Counted from the stretch's first letter, positions 1 to 7,023 are shown. The stretch is DNA of 7,649 nt from Bacillota bacterium (GCA_023415335.1 JAEZLD010000023.1:1-7649), one strand, 5' to 3'. Numbers and translations are program-made. The notes: a model not told the origin generated them from the sequence alone.

Positions 1-3000
1 GCAGAGTAGCGGACCTCTCCTTTTATGAAGTTCTGGAAGCTTTCTGATGGTTCCTTGGAATCCAGTATTAAGGGGTTCTTTCCCTGGGCCTTAAGCTGGG
101 GATTAAATCTGTACAGCTGCCAGTAGCCTGCAGACACAGCCTTCTTCTCCTCGGCCATGCTGGTACCCATGCCTGTTTTTATACCATGGCTTATGCATGG
201 AGAGTAGGCGATAATCAGGGAAGGGCCATCATATGCCTCAGCCTCAGTTATTGCCTTTAAGGTTTGCATCATGTTCCCTCCCATTGCAATCTGTGCTACG
301 TATACATAGCCATAGCTCATGGCCATAAGACCCAGATCTTTTTTCTTAAGACTCTTTCCTGAGAAGGCAAACTTTGCAGTGGCACCTGTTGGGGTAGCCT
401 TGGAGGACTGGCCTCCTGTATTGGAGTATATTTCCGTATCAAGCACCAGTACATTTACGTTTTCTCCTGATGCCAGCACATGGTCCAAGCCTCCATAGCC
501 TATGTCATAAGCCCAGCCGTCCCCACCTATAATCCACAGTGACTTTTTTATAAGATAGTCCTTTAGCTTTAATATCCCTTCAAGCAGGGGACTTATGGAT
601 TTTTCCTTTTCTATCAATGACAATACCTTAGGGGCTATTTCCTTTGAAGATTCTCCATTTTCCATTACCTCAAGGTATTTATTGAGCATAGCTTTAAGCT
701 CTTTAGAAATATCAAGCTTCAGGGAAGATTCCATAAGCAGCCTGAGCCTGTTTCTCAGTATTTCTGTGCCTAGCTTCATACCATAACCAAACTCGGCATT
801 ATCCTCAAACAGGGAATTTGCCCAGGCAGGACCCTTACCCTCAGAGTTGGTGGAGTATGGAACAGAGGGCGCACTTAGTCCATATATTGAGGAACAGCCT
901 GTTGCATTGGCAATTATCATCCTGTCCCCGTATAGCTGGGTTATAAGTCTTATGTAAGGGGTTTCGCCACAGCCTGGGCAGGCTCCATGGAATTCAAATA
1001 AAGGCCTTGCAAACTGGCTTCCCTTAAGGGTGGCCTTATCCATAAGGTTATCCCTTGTTTTGAGGGTCAGTGAAAACTCCCAGTTATGGGACTGGGCGTT
1101 TATCTGCTCCTGGGCGGGCTCCATAATAAGTGCTTTTCCCGGTGCAGGGCATACATCAGCACATATACCACAGCCTGTGCAGTCCAGAGGGCTTACCTGT
1201 ATTCTATACATCAGGCCTTCAAGCCCCTTGCCTGAGGCTGACTTTACAATATAATCCTCTGGTGCGCCTGAGGCTTCCTGCTCATCCAGAAGATAGGGCC
1301 TTATTACTGCATGTGGACATACATAGGAGCATTGATTACACTGTATGCATTTAGAAGGCTGCCACTCTGGTATGTTAACTGCAATACCCCGCTTCTCATA
1401 GGAGGTGGTGCCCAGAGGGAAGGTTCCGTCCTCCATGTTTTTGAAGGCGCTTACAGGCAGCTTATCTCCCTGGTAATTTTCCATAGGACGCTGTATTCTG
1501 CTTACAAAATCAGGCACAGCCTCATCTGGAATTACATTGTCAACTGCGTTAGCCCAGTGGGAGGGGATGGTCATTTCATGGATTTCCCCCATGCCCCTGT
1601 CTACAGCCTCCTTGTTCATATTGACAACCTTCTCGCCCTTCCTGCTGTACATCTGCTCTATGGAATCCTTCAAAAATTCAGCAGCTTTATCAGGCGGTAT
1701 GACGTTAGCAAGCTTGAAAAACGCTGACTGCATTATCATGTTTATCCTGTTGCCAAGGCCTATTTCTCCGGCTATTTTTATGGCATCTATAACGTAGAAC
1801 CTTATATTGTTTTCAGCAATATATCTTCTAAGTCCTGCAGGAAGCTCCCTATCAAGCTCATCCGAGTTCCATGGGCAGTTAAGCAGGAAGATTCCGCCTT
1901 TTTTTAGTCCTTCCAGAAGGTCATAGTTATATATGAAGGATTTGTTGTGGCAGGCAATATAATCAGCCATGTACACCAGATAAGGAGACCGGATAGGCTT
2001 TTTTCCGAACCTTAGGTGGGATATGGTGGTACCTCCTGACTTCTTGCTGTCATAGGAGAAGTATCCCTGGGCATAAAGGGAGGTGTTGTCTCCTATTATT
2101 TTAATAGCAGTCTTGTTAGCACCAACCGTTCCATCAGACCCTAATCCCCAGAACTTGCAGCTTATTGTGCCCTCTGGTGTAGTCCTTATAACCTCATCAT
2201 GGTTTAGTGAGGTGTGGGTTACATCATCTATTATTCCTATGGTGAATCTGTTCTTAGGGACATCCTCCTCCAGATTTCTGAATACAGACAGTATCTGGGA
2301 CGGGGTGGTGTCCTTGGAGCCTAGGCCATAGCGGCCCCCTATTACAAGGGGGGGAGTATCCAGGCTGGATACGGCTCTAACTATGTCAAGGTATAAAGGC
2401 TCACCAACAGAGCCTGGCTCCTTGGTCATATCCAGTACAGCTATTCTTTTCACGGATTTAGGAAGGGTATCCAGGAAGTGTTTTATAGAGAAGGGTCTGT
2501 AAAGACGCACCTTAAGTACACCTGTTTTACCTCCTGAGGCATTAAGGTAATCCACAACCTCCTCTGTAGTTTCACATACTGAGCCCATTGCAACTATTAT
2601 ATTTTTAGGATTTTCACAGCCATAGTAGTCAAACAGGTGGTATTCCCTGTTACATATTCCCTTAAGCTGTTCCATATAGTCCTCAACTATCTGTGGGAGC
2701 TTATCATAGAATGGGTTTGAAGCCTCACGGCCCTGAAAGTATATATCCGGGTTTTGGTTGCTTCCGCGGGCTACAGGATGTTCCGGGTTAAGAGCTCTCC
2801 TGCGGAAATTCTGTACGGCCTCATTGTCTATAAGACCTGCCATGTCGTTGTAATCCAGTACCTCTATTTTCTGTATTTCGTGGGAGGTCCTGAAGCCATC
2901 GAAAAAGTGTATGAAGGGAAGGCTTCCCTTTATGGCGCATACATGAGAAAGGCAGCCTAAGTCCATGGCCTCCTGCACGTTTGCAGAGCACAGCATTGCT

Positions 3001-3413
3001 GCTCCTGTCTGGCGGCAGGCCATAACATCCTGGTGGTCTCCGAATATGGAAAGGGCATGGGTTGCAATAGCCCTGGAAGACACATGAAGCACAGCAGGAA
3101 GCAATTCTCCTGCCCATTTATACAGATTTGGAATCATAAGCAGTAGTCCCTGGGACGCAGTATAGGTTGTAGCTAAGACTCCTGCCTGAAGCAGTCCATG
3201 GAGAGTACCTGCAGCACCGGCCTCGGACTGGAGCTGCACCACCCTGGGATTCTGTCCGAAAATGTTCTTCTTCCCCCTGGCAGACCATTCATCTACGTGC
3301 TCTGCCATAGGGGAGGAAGGGGTTATGGGGAATATGGCAGCAGCTTCAGTAAAGGCATAGGAAGCATAGGCAGCTGCATAGTTTCCGTCCATGGTTTTTA
3401 TTTGCTTTGCCAT
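1..3413 (-). CDS. nifJ: Pyruvate:ferredoxin (flavodoxin) oxidoreductase, single-chain, C-terminus off the left edge
   Basis: This cytoplasmic enzyme oxidises pyruvate with CoA to acetyl-CoA and CO2 and reduces ferredoxin or flavodoxin, using thiamine diphosphate (TPP) and three [4Fe-4S] clusters. The frame is open from ATG at 3413 to the window edge, giving 1137 codons. Clostridial homologues are usually about 1170-1180 residues, so roughly 35-40 are missing. The N-terminus has the FPITPSS motif with T31, E64 in QSEAGA and R114, matching the catalytic residues of the Desulfovibrio africanus enzyme at the same numbers. The ferredoxin-like domain has two CxxCxxCxxxC sets (C689/692/695/699 and C745/748/751/755). 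The third cluster is served by C812, C815, C840 and C1073. The TPP site shows GDG around D965 and N998 in YSNTGG. The start is set by GGAGGT at 3421-3426, seven bases upstream. All key residues are present, so it should be functional. Confidence 0.97.
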   Translation of the reverse strand, partial: MAKQIKTMDGNYAAAYASYAFTEAAAIFPITPSSPMAEHVDEWSARGKKNIFGQNPRVVQLQSEAGAAGTLHGLLQAGVLATTYTASQGLLLMIPNLYKWAGELLPAVLHVSSRAIATHALSIFGDHQDVMACRQTGAAMLCSANVQEAMDLGCLSHVCAIKGSLPFIHFFDGFRTSHEIQKIEVLDYNDMAGLIDNEAVQNFRRRALNPEHPVARGSNQNPDIYFQGREASNPFYDKLPQIVEDYMEQLKGICNREYHLFDYYGCENPKNIIVAMGSVCETTEEVVDYLNASGGKTGVLKVRLYRPFSIKHFLDTLPKSVKRIAVLDMTKEPGSVGEPLYLDIVRAVSSLDTPPLVIGGRYGLGSKDTTPSQILSVFRNLEEDVPKNRFTIGIIDDVTHTSLNHDEVIRTTPEGTISCKFWGLGSDGTVGANKTAIKIIGDNTSLYAQGYFSYDSKKSGGTTISHLRFGKKPIRSPYLVYMADYIACHNKSFIYNYDLLEGLKKGGIFLLNCPWNSDELDRELPAGLRRYIAENNIRFYVIDAIKIAGEIGLGNRINMIMQSAFFKLANVIPPDKAAEFLKDSIEQMYSRKGEKVVNMNKEAVDRGMGEIHEMTIPSHWANAVDNVIPDEAVPDFVSRIQRPMENYQGDKLPVSAFKNMEDGTFPLGTTSYEKRGIAVNIPEWQPSKCIQCNQCSYVCPHAVIRPYLLDEQEASGAPEDYIVKSASGKGLEGLMYRIQVSPLDCTGCGICADVCPAPGKALIMEPAQEQINAQSHNWEFSLTLKTRDNLMDKATLKGSQFARPLFEFHGACPGCGETPYIRLITQLYGDRMIIANATGCSSIYGLSAPSVPYSTNSEGKGPAWANSLFEDNAEFGYGMKLGTEILRNRLRLLMESSLKLDISKELKAMLNKYLEVMENGESSKEIAPKVLSLIEKEKSISPLLEGILKLKDYLIKKSLWIIGGDGWAYDIGYGGLDHVLASGENVNVLVLDTEIYSNTGGQSSKATPTGATAKFAFSGKSLKKKDLGLMAMSYGYVYVAQIAMGGNMMQTLKAITEAEAYDGPSLIIAYSPCISHGIKTGMGTSMAEEKKAVSAGYWQLYRFNPQLKAQGKNPLILDSKEPSESFQNFIKGEVRYS

Positions 3414-3420
3414 TTAAAAT

Positions 3421-3426
3421 ACCTCC
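3421..3426 (-). promoter_or_regulatory. Shine-Dalgarno site of nifJ
   Basis: On the minus strand GGAGGT lies seven bases before the ATG at 3413. It is a strong site. It fixes this start, whose N-terminus (MAKQIKTMDGN) also matches the usual beginning of the family. Confidence 0.85.
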
Positions 3427-3641
3427 AAGAAACATATTATGTTTATCCAGTTTAGTATTCTTTTTTTTGCTGGAATTGATACACAGAGGAGTAGAATAAT
3501 ATGGTATTATACGGAATATAAAGCTGGTCACTATTATAATTGCATTATGGGATGACTACAGTTTTGCAAAGTGATAAAATAGGATACAGAAAAAATAATA
3601 AAGTCACTAAAACAAATGAATTTAGAGGGGTGTGAAGAGGA
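3427..3641. promoter_or_regulatory. Divergent intergenic region with candidate back-to-back -10 boxes
   Basis: The AT-rich gap between nifJ (leftward) and the HAD phosphatase gene (rightward) must hold promoters for both. ATTATAAT at 3533-3540 contains TATAAT on the plus strand (3535-3540) and on the minus strand (3533-3538). A second minus-strand TATAAT sits at 3506-3511, inside a short inverted repeat, ATAATA-TGG-TATTAT (3496-3510). None of these has a good TTGACA-like box at 16-18 bp, so transcription start sites cannot be assigned. The HAD gene has a purine-rich AGAGGGGTG at 3624-3632. I see no riboswitch or terminator here. Confidence 0.35.
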
Positions 3642-4274
3642 ATGAATAATAAAGCTTTTATATGGGATTTAGATGGAACACTTTTGGACTCCTATGAGAT
3701 TATAGTTTCCAGCTTAAAAGAGATAATAAATGAAATGGGTATTTATATAGATAAAGAAGAAATTGCAAAGCATGTAATAGAATATTCCGTTAGGTCCTTT
3801 GTTGAGAAAATATTACCTGAGGCCAATAAGTCCTCTGAAGAAATAAAAGAGAGATACTCTGAAATCAGCCATGCCAGAACCATGGATATTAAAGCAATGC
3901 CAGATTCCCTAGAATTGTTACAATATCTATCAGACCGCCAAGCTTCAAACTTTGTATATACACACAGAGGAGAATCCACGGAGGCCGTACTCAATAACAT
4001 AGGAATAAAGCAGTATTTTAAAGAAGTAGTTACAAGCCAGAGCGGCTTTCCACGGAAGCCCAATCCAGGGGCTATAAATTATCTTGTAGAAAAATACAGC
4101 TTGGATAAAGATAGTACCTTTTACGTTGGGGACAGGAGTATAGATATTGACTGCGCAAGAAATGCCGGAGTAAAAAGCATTCTGTTTCTGCCAGAAAACA
4201 GCTACGGAAGAAAAACAGGCTATGAGGATTTTGTTGTACACAGCCTGTTAGAAATAAAGGATATTGCTGAATAA
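3642..4274 (+). CDS. HAD-superfamily hydrolase, probable small-molecule phosphatase (phosphoglycolate phosphatase/PgmB-like)
   Basis: A 210-residue protein of the haloacid dehalogenase superfamily, which removes phosphate from small molecules through an aspartyl-phosphate intermediate. Motif I is DLDGT at 9-13, with D9 the expected nucleophile and D11 the acid/base. Motif II is probably T107 in VYTHRG. Motif III is K139 in RKPNPG. Motif IV is GDRSIDID at 163-170, with D164 and D168 for Mg2+. Residues about 15-85 form a helical cap (C1) insert, which places it with the phosphoglycolate phosphatase and beta-phosphoglucomutase group. Length is normal. The RFPKP-type motif III context also occurs in general sugar-phosphate phosphatases, so the substrate cannot be told. 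The start at 3642 follows AGAGGGG with about 11 bases of spacing and an AGAGG almost touching the ATG. It lies 104 bp upstream of the aldehyde dehydrogenase gene on the same strand with no terminator between, so co-transcription is possible. Confidence 0.9.
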   Translation: MNNKAFIWDLDGTLLDSYEIIVSSLKEIINEMGIYIDKEEIAKHVIEYSVRSFVEKILPEANKSSEEIKERYSEISHARTMDIKAMPDSLELLQYLSDRQASNFVYTHRGESTEAVLNNIGIKQYFKEVVTSQSGFPRKPNPGAINYLVEKYSLDKDSTFYVGDRSIDIDCARNAGVKSILFLPENSYGRKTGYEDFVVHSLLEIKDIAE

Positions 4275-4301
4275 AACAGCCAGGTCTATCAAATATAAAA
4301 T

Positions 4302-4378
4302 GGAAGGGAGGATGTAGCAGACAGTATTATATGTTAGTAGCCGGAGCATATTATACAGTCTACTATGAAAGCTGAAGT
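4302..4378 (+). promoter_or_regulatory. Leader of the aldehyde dehydrogenase gene, with an orphan Shine-Dalgarno site and tiny ORFs
   Basis: The 104-bp gap before the aldehyde dehydrogenase has a strong purine run, GGAAGGGAGG (4302-4311). It is followed at once by ATG TAG, a start directly followed by a stop. A 14-codon ORF (4331-4375) lies in the aldehyde dehydrogenase frame and stops one codon before its ATG. A 5-codon ORF (4365-4382) overlaps that ATG as ATGA. The gene itself has only a weak GAAAG at 4367-4371. The elements are visible; any control role is inference. Confidence 0.25.
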
Positions 4379-5740
4379 ATGATATCACAGATGGTACAAT
4401 CCCAGAGAGAGTATTTCCTGACAGGAGCCACCAGAGGCTATGAGTTCAGGGCAGAGGCCCTTAGAAGGCTTAAGGAGGCTATTATTAAAAACGAAAAGGA
4501 GCTGTCTGACGCCCTGAAGGCGGATCTGAACAAATCTCCTACAGAGGCTTATTTGACAGAGATAGGCATCGTTCTTGATGAAATAAGCTACCACCAGAAG
4601 CACTTGAAAAAATGGATGAAGAGGAGGCGTGTAAAAACAGCCATAGGGCAGCTTCCGGGAAGATGCTTTATAGCACCTGAGCCCTATGGAGTAACCCTTA
4701 TTATGTCTCCCTGGAACTACCCTATAAACCTATGTTTTGAGCCTCTTGTAGGAGCCATATCAGGGGGTAACTGTGCGGTTGTAAAGCCCTCAGCCTACGC
4801 TCCTGCCACCAGTTTTGTCATAGCAAAGCTGATTTCAGAAGCCTTCCCTAAGGAATACATTGCAGTAATAGAAGGGGGGAGACAGCAGAATGCCTTACTG
4901 CTTGAGGAAAAGTTTGACTATATATTCTTCACAGGCAGCGTAGAGGTAGGCAAGATCGTTATGCAGGCAGCTTCTAAAAACCTCACCCCGATTACCTTAG
5001 AGCTTGGAGGAAAGAGTCCGGTTATTGTGGATGAAACCGCTAACATAAAGCTCTCTGCAAAGCGTATAGCCTTCGGAAAGGTTACAAATGCAGGACAGAC
5101 CTGTGTGGAGCCGGATTACCTTTTTATACATGAAAGCAAGAAGGCTGCATTTGTAGAGGAGTTTAAAAATGCCCTTAAGGGCTTCTTCCCTGATGGTGAC
5201 ATGTCAGGTATGGGCACCATAGTTTCTGAAAAGCATTATAGAAGAGTAAAAGGACTTATGGAAGGGGAGCATATAATCCTTGGAGGAGGCACCGACGATT
5301 CAAGGCGGTTTATAGAGCCAACCATACTGGATGGAATTACCTTTGAGTCCCCCATTATGCAGGAGGAGATATTCGGACCAATTCTTCCTATCATGACCTA
5401 CAAGAGCTTGGATGAGTGCATAAGCTTTATACAGTCCCGCCCAAGGCCCCTGGCACTTTATATGTTTACAGAAAGCAGGGCCAACAGAGAGAGGATTCTG
5501 AACACCTGCTCCTTTGGAGGAGGCTGCATAAACGATGTGATTATGCACATAGCTACACCCCACATGCCCTTTGGAGGGGTAGGCTACTCAGGTATGGGGG
5601 ATTATCATGGAAAGAAGAGCTTCGATACCTTCACCCACTACCGTAGTATATTCAGCCAGAGCACTAAGATAGACGTAAACCTAAGGTATATGCCCTATGA
5701 TGAAAAGAAACTCAGTCTGCTGAAAAAGGTGCTGAAGTAA
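4379..5740 (+). CDS. NAD(P)-dependent aldehyde dehydrogenase, class-3 (ALDH3/YwdH-like) type
   Basis: A 453-residue soluble aldehyde dehydrogenase, which oxidises an aldehyde to its carboxylate with NAD(P)+ through a cysteine thioester. The full set of family motifs is present: PWNYP at 111-115 (N113), VKPSA at 135-139 (K136), FTGS at 184-187, general base E208 in LELGGKSP, nucleophile C242 in GQTC, EEIFGP at 329-334 (E330), and PFGGVGYSGMG at 397-407. The roughly 450-residue length and the short N-terminus (QREYFLTG near residue 9) fit the class-3 group of fatty and aromatic aldehyde enzymes rather than the roughly 500-residue class 1/2 type. The usual KPSE glutamate is alanine (A139), which may loosen NAD over NADP selectivity. 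The ATG at 4379 lacks a strong Shine-Dalgarno site; ATG at 4391 (residue 5) is an alternative start. Substrate is unknown. It follows the HAD gene on the same strand. Confidence 0.94.
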   Translation: MISQMVQSQREYFLTGATRGYEFRAEALRRLKEAIIKNEKELSDALKADLNKSPTEAYLTEIGIVLDEISYHQKHLKKWMKRRRVKTAIGQLPGRCFIAPEPYGVTLIMSPWNYPINLCFEPLVGAISGGNCAVVKPSAYAPATSFVIAKLISEAFPKEYIAVIEGGRQQNALLLEEKFDYIFFTGSVEVGKIVMQAASKNLTPITLELGGKSPVIVDETANIKLSAKRIAFGKVTNAGQTCVEPDYLFIHESKKAAFVEEFKNALKGFFPDGDMSGMGTIVSEKHYRRVKGLMEGEHIILGGGTDDSRRFIEPTILDGITFESPIMQEEIFGPILPIMTYKSLDECISFIQSRPRPLALYMFTESRANRERILNTCSFGGGCINDVIMHIATPHMPFGGVGYSGMGDYHGKKSFDTFTHYRSIFSQSTKIDVNLRYMPYDEKKLSLLKKVLK

Positions 5741-5787
5741 GCGACAGGCGCCTGATGCTTGAGATTCCTTGACAGTAATCTGTAGGG

Positions 5788-5814
5788 GGAAAACATCCAT
5801 TTAGGATGTTTTCC
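5788..5814 (+). terminator. Hairpin after the aldehyde dehydrogenase gene, probable transcription terminator
   Basis: A perfect 11-bp inverted repeat, GGAAAACATCC / GGATGTTTTCC, encloses a 5-base loop, 48 bp after the aldehyde dehydrogenase stop. The only T-rich tract is the TTTT inside the right arm; the bases after the stem are TGTGCTGTCC, so it is not a textbook intrinsic terminator. Position and perfect pairing favour termination or 3'-end protection. The symmetry would allow it to act in either direction. Confidence 0.55.
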
Positions 5815-5857
5815 TGTGCTGTCCCGATGGTTTATCATGATTACTGGTTAGGACTAT

Positions 5858-5935
5858 ATGAATAAAGGTTGGTGGATCATATTCTTTGGCAACGAGGCGT
5901 TTTATCTGTTCTATAGGTTAGAACATAAAGTATAA
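5858..5935 (+). CDS. Possible 25-residue small ORF upstream of the GNAT gene
   Basis: ATG at 5858 opens a 25-codon frame ending in TAA at 5933-5935, preceded by AGGA with a four-base gap. The peptide begins MNKGWWIIFFGNEAF and is rich in aromatic and hydrophobic residues, with a charged YRLEHKV end. I recognise no family. It overlaps the inverted repeat and TATAAT box that I read as the GNAT promoter, so it may be chance, a remnant of a longer gene, or a small membrane peptide. Confidence 0.2.
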   Translation: MNKGWWIIFFGNEAFYLFYRLEHKV

Positions 5936-5936
5936 T
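5908..5936 (+). promoter_or_regulatory. Candidate promoter and operator of the GNAT gene
   Basis: TATAAT at 5931-5936 is a consensus -10 box, 25 bp before the ATG, predicting a short leader of about 20 bases. Immediately upstream, GTTCTA-N5-TAGAAC (5908-5924) is a perfect 6-bp inverted repeat lying where the -35 box should be; no TTGACA-like box is visible. A dimeric regulator binding there would be placed to block or recruit polymerase. The repeat is visible; the regulator is inferred. Confidence 0.4.
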
Positions 5937-5961
5937 CATTTATATTTGATGAGGTATAAAA

Positions 5962-6540
5962 ATGGATATAGAAATAAAAAAACTGACCCCCGATTTGTTA
6001 GACGATTATTTGTACTTTTTTGATAATACACCCCATTCCACCAATAAAGATGAACATAAGTGCTACTGTGTTTGCTGGTGCAACGAAAATTATAAAGATA
6101 AGGATTTTTCCACAGCTGAAAAAAGGCGGAAGATAGCTTCAGAGTATGTGAATGGTGGAAATATTCAAGGCTATCTTGCGTACTGCGAAGGAAAAGTCAT
6201 TGGCTGGTGTAATGCAAATACAAAATCTGATTGTTACGAGTGCATTTCCTGGCAGATGTTTATGGGTGGAATCCATAGAGACGATGCAAAAATAAAATCT
6301 GTATTTTGCTTTGCAATCTCCCCTGAATATAGAGGTAGAGGTGTTGCGGGATTGCTGCTCAAACAAGTTTGCAAGGATGCAGAGGACGATGGCTATGAGT
6401 TTGTGGAGAGCTACCCAAACAAGGAGTTTATAAACACTGAAGATGATTTTATGGGACCAATAATGCTATTTGAAAAGAATGGCTTTACTGCTTGCTATGA
6501 AGCTGATAAAAAGCTTGTAATGAGGAAAAAATCAGGATAG
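5962..6540 (+). CDS. GNAT-family N-acetyltransferase, cysteine-rich
   Basis: A 192-residue protein of the Gcn5-related acetyltransferase fold, which moves an acetyl group from acetyl-CoA to an amine. The acetyl-CoA pyrophosphate-binding loop is R124-G-R-G127 in SPEYRGRGVAGLLL, on strand FCFAIS and followed by helix residues 128-143, with FVESYPNKEF as the next strand. The end, MLFEKNGFTACYEADKKLVMRK (split here by the usual motif B loop), is typical. An unusual CxCxC set lies at C34, C36, C38 and C40, and there are ten cysteines in all. I recall this cysteine-rich N-terminal stretch as a conserved trait of a GNAT subgroup widespread in Firmicutes. The substrate is unknown. The start at 5962 has GAGGT (5951-5955) with six-base spacing. 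It appears to be a single-gene unit, convergent with the following minus-strand genes. Confidence 0.9.
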   Translation: MDIEIKKLTPDLLDDYLYFFDNTPHSTNKDEHKCYCVCWCNENYKDKDFSTAEKRRKIASEYVNGGNIQGYLAYCEGKVIGWCNANTKSDCYECISWQMFMGGIHRDDAKIKSVFCFAISPEYRGRGVAGLLLKQVCKDAEDDGYEFVESYPNKEFINTEDDFMGPIMLFEKNGFTACYEADKKLVMRKKSG

Positions 6541-6611
6541 CACTACCAAAGCTGTTGAGCATTAAAGAAACAGCCATCTATAATACCACATGTAAAGGTC
6601 TGCTTTATATT
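6541..6611. other. Convergent gap with a weak inverted repeat
   Basis: This 71-bp gap between two converging genes should hold terminators. The only pairing I see is GCTGTT (6551-6556) with AACAGC (6569-6574) across a 12-base loop, with no following T-run on either strand. It is too weak to call a terminator. Confidence 0.3.
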
Positions 6612-7010
6612 TTACTCCATTCCCCCCAATGACTTTTTATATATGGACCAGCCCTTTAAAATAACACTCATAAGGCCCCTTTCTATGATTAATTCAAGTA
6701 TATTAACATTGTTAAATAGAAATTCTTGTGCACTATTAATATCATTAAAAGCAAACTCATGTTGGTCTTGTATGCCATTAATGTAATTTACAGCAAAGAA
6801 AAAGGGTATATGCTCTTTGATGACTCCAAAAACTGAGTGTATAATATTGATTTCAATTATGCCACGGTCATTTATAATTTCCAGGTCTATTTTATTGCGA
6901 AATAAAAAGGCTATCTGAAAGCTTCCAAAACAGTCTTCATTATAATTGCTATGTATTACTTTAATATTATCATTGCTTGAAATATTGGACAGCAGGTCAT
7001 TGTAGTTCAA
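6612..7010 (-). CDS. Hypothetical protein of 132 residues, TTG start, immunity-like in size and context
   Basis: I do not recognise the family. The 132-residue protein has no signal peptide and no clear membrane span; it alternates predicted strands and helices (for example LEIINDRGIIEINI at about 42-55 and an amphipathic helix NSAQEFLFNNVNILELIIERG at about 92-112, split in reading). It is rich in Asn, Ile and Phe, in line with the AT-rich DNA. The start is TTG at 7010: GAGGTGG lies on the minus strand at 7017-7023 with a six-base gap, and the only nearby ATG, overlapping that site, reads into a stop after two further codons. It is the third of three minus-strand genes, 101 bp after the 63-residue membrane protein gene. 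Small acidic alpha/beta proteins in such strings are often immunity proteins, but that is inference from context only. Confidence 0.75.
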   Translation of the reverse strand: MNYNDLLSNISSNDNIKVIHSNYNEDCFGSFQIAFLFRNKIDLEIINDRGIIEINIIHSVFGVIKEHIPFFFAVNYINGIQDQHEFAFNDINSAQEFLFNNVNILELIIERGLMSVILKGWSIYKKSLGGME

Positions 7011-7016
7011 TGTTTA

Positions 7017-7023
7017 CCACCTC
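7017..7023 (-). promoter_or_regulatory. Shine-Dalgarno site that decides the TTG start
   Basis: GAGGTGG on the minus strand sits six bases before TTG at 7010. The competing ATG (7024-7026 region) overlaps the site and is followed by AGG TGG TAA, so it cannot make the protein. Confidence 0.7.

Larger units (their letters stand above)
5741..5961. other. Intergenic stretch between the aldehyde dehydrogenase and GNAT genes
   Basis: In order it holds a 10-bp palindrome CAGGCGCCTG (5745-5754), a hairpin (5788-5814), a possible 25-codon ORF (5858-5935), an inverted repeat (5908-5924), a TATAAT box (5931-5936) and the GNAT Shine-Dalgarno site. I see no other gene and no RNA gene. Confidence 0.6.

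Noticed and set aside
1311..1727. Plus-strand open frame of 138 codons, and other frames opposite nifJ
   Set aside because: They lie antisense to an intact nifJ with all its catalytic and cluster residues. Their protein sequences look like nothing real, and none has a convincing ribosome site.
2821..3117. Minus-strand open frame of 98 codons within nifJ
   Set aside because: It is a different frame of the same strand as nifJ, whose frame is continuous here through the TPP and pyruvate-binding domains.
4331..4378. N-terminal extension of the aldehyde dehydrogenase through the in-frame TGA at 4373
   Set aside because: The family normally begins near the ATG at 4379, and no selenocysteine or recoding signal is visible.
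5745..5754. 10-bp palindrome CAGGCGCCTG
   Set aside because: It is perfect but isolated, with no repeats nearby and no partner motif; a chance occurrence is likely.
5769..5774. Perfect TTGACA box after the aldehyde dehydrogenase gene
   Set aside because: At 17 bp downstream the sequence is AACATC, not a -10 box, and the hairpin lies there; no promoter can be supported.
5827..5865. 12-codon ORF starting at ATG 5827
   Set aside because: It has no ribosome site and is too short to support.
6551..6574. GCTGTT / AACAGC inverted repeat as a terminator between converging genes
   Set aside because: Six base pairs around a 12-base loop with no T-run is within chance expectation.
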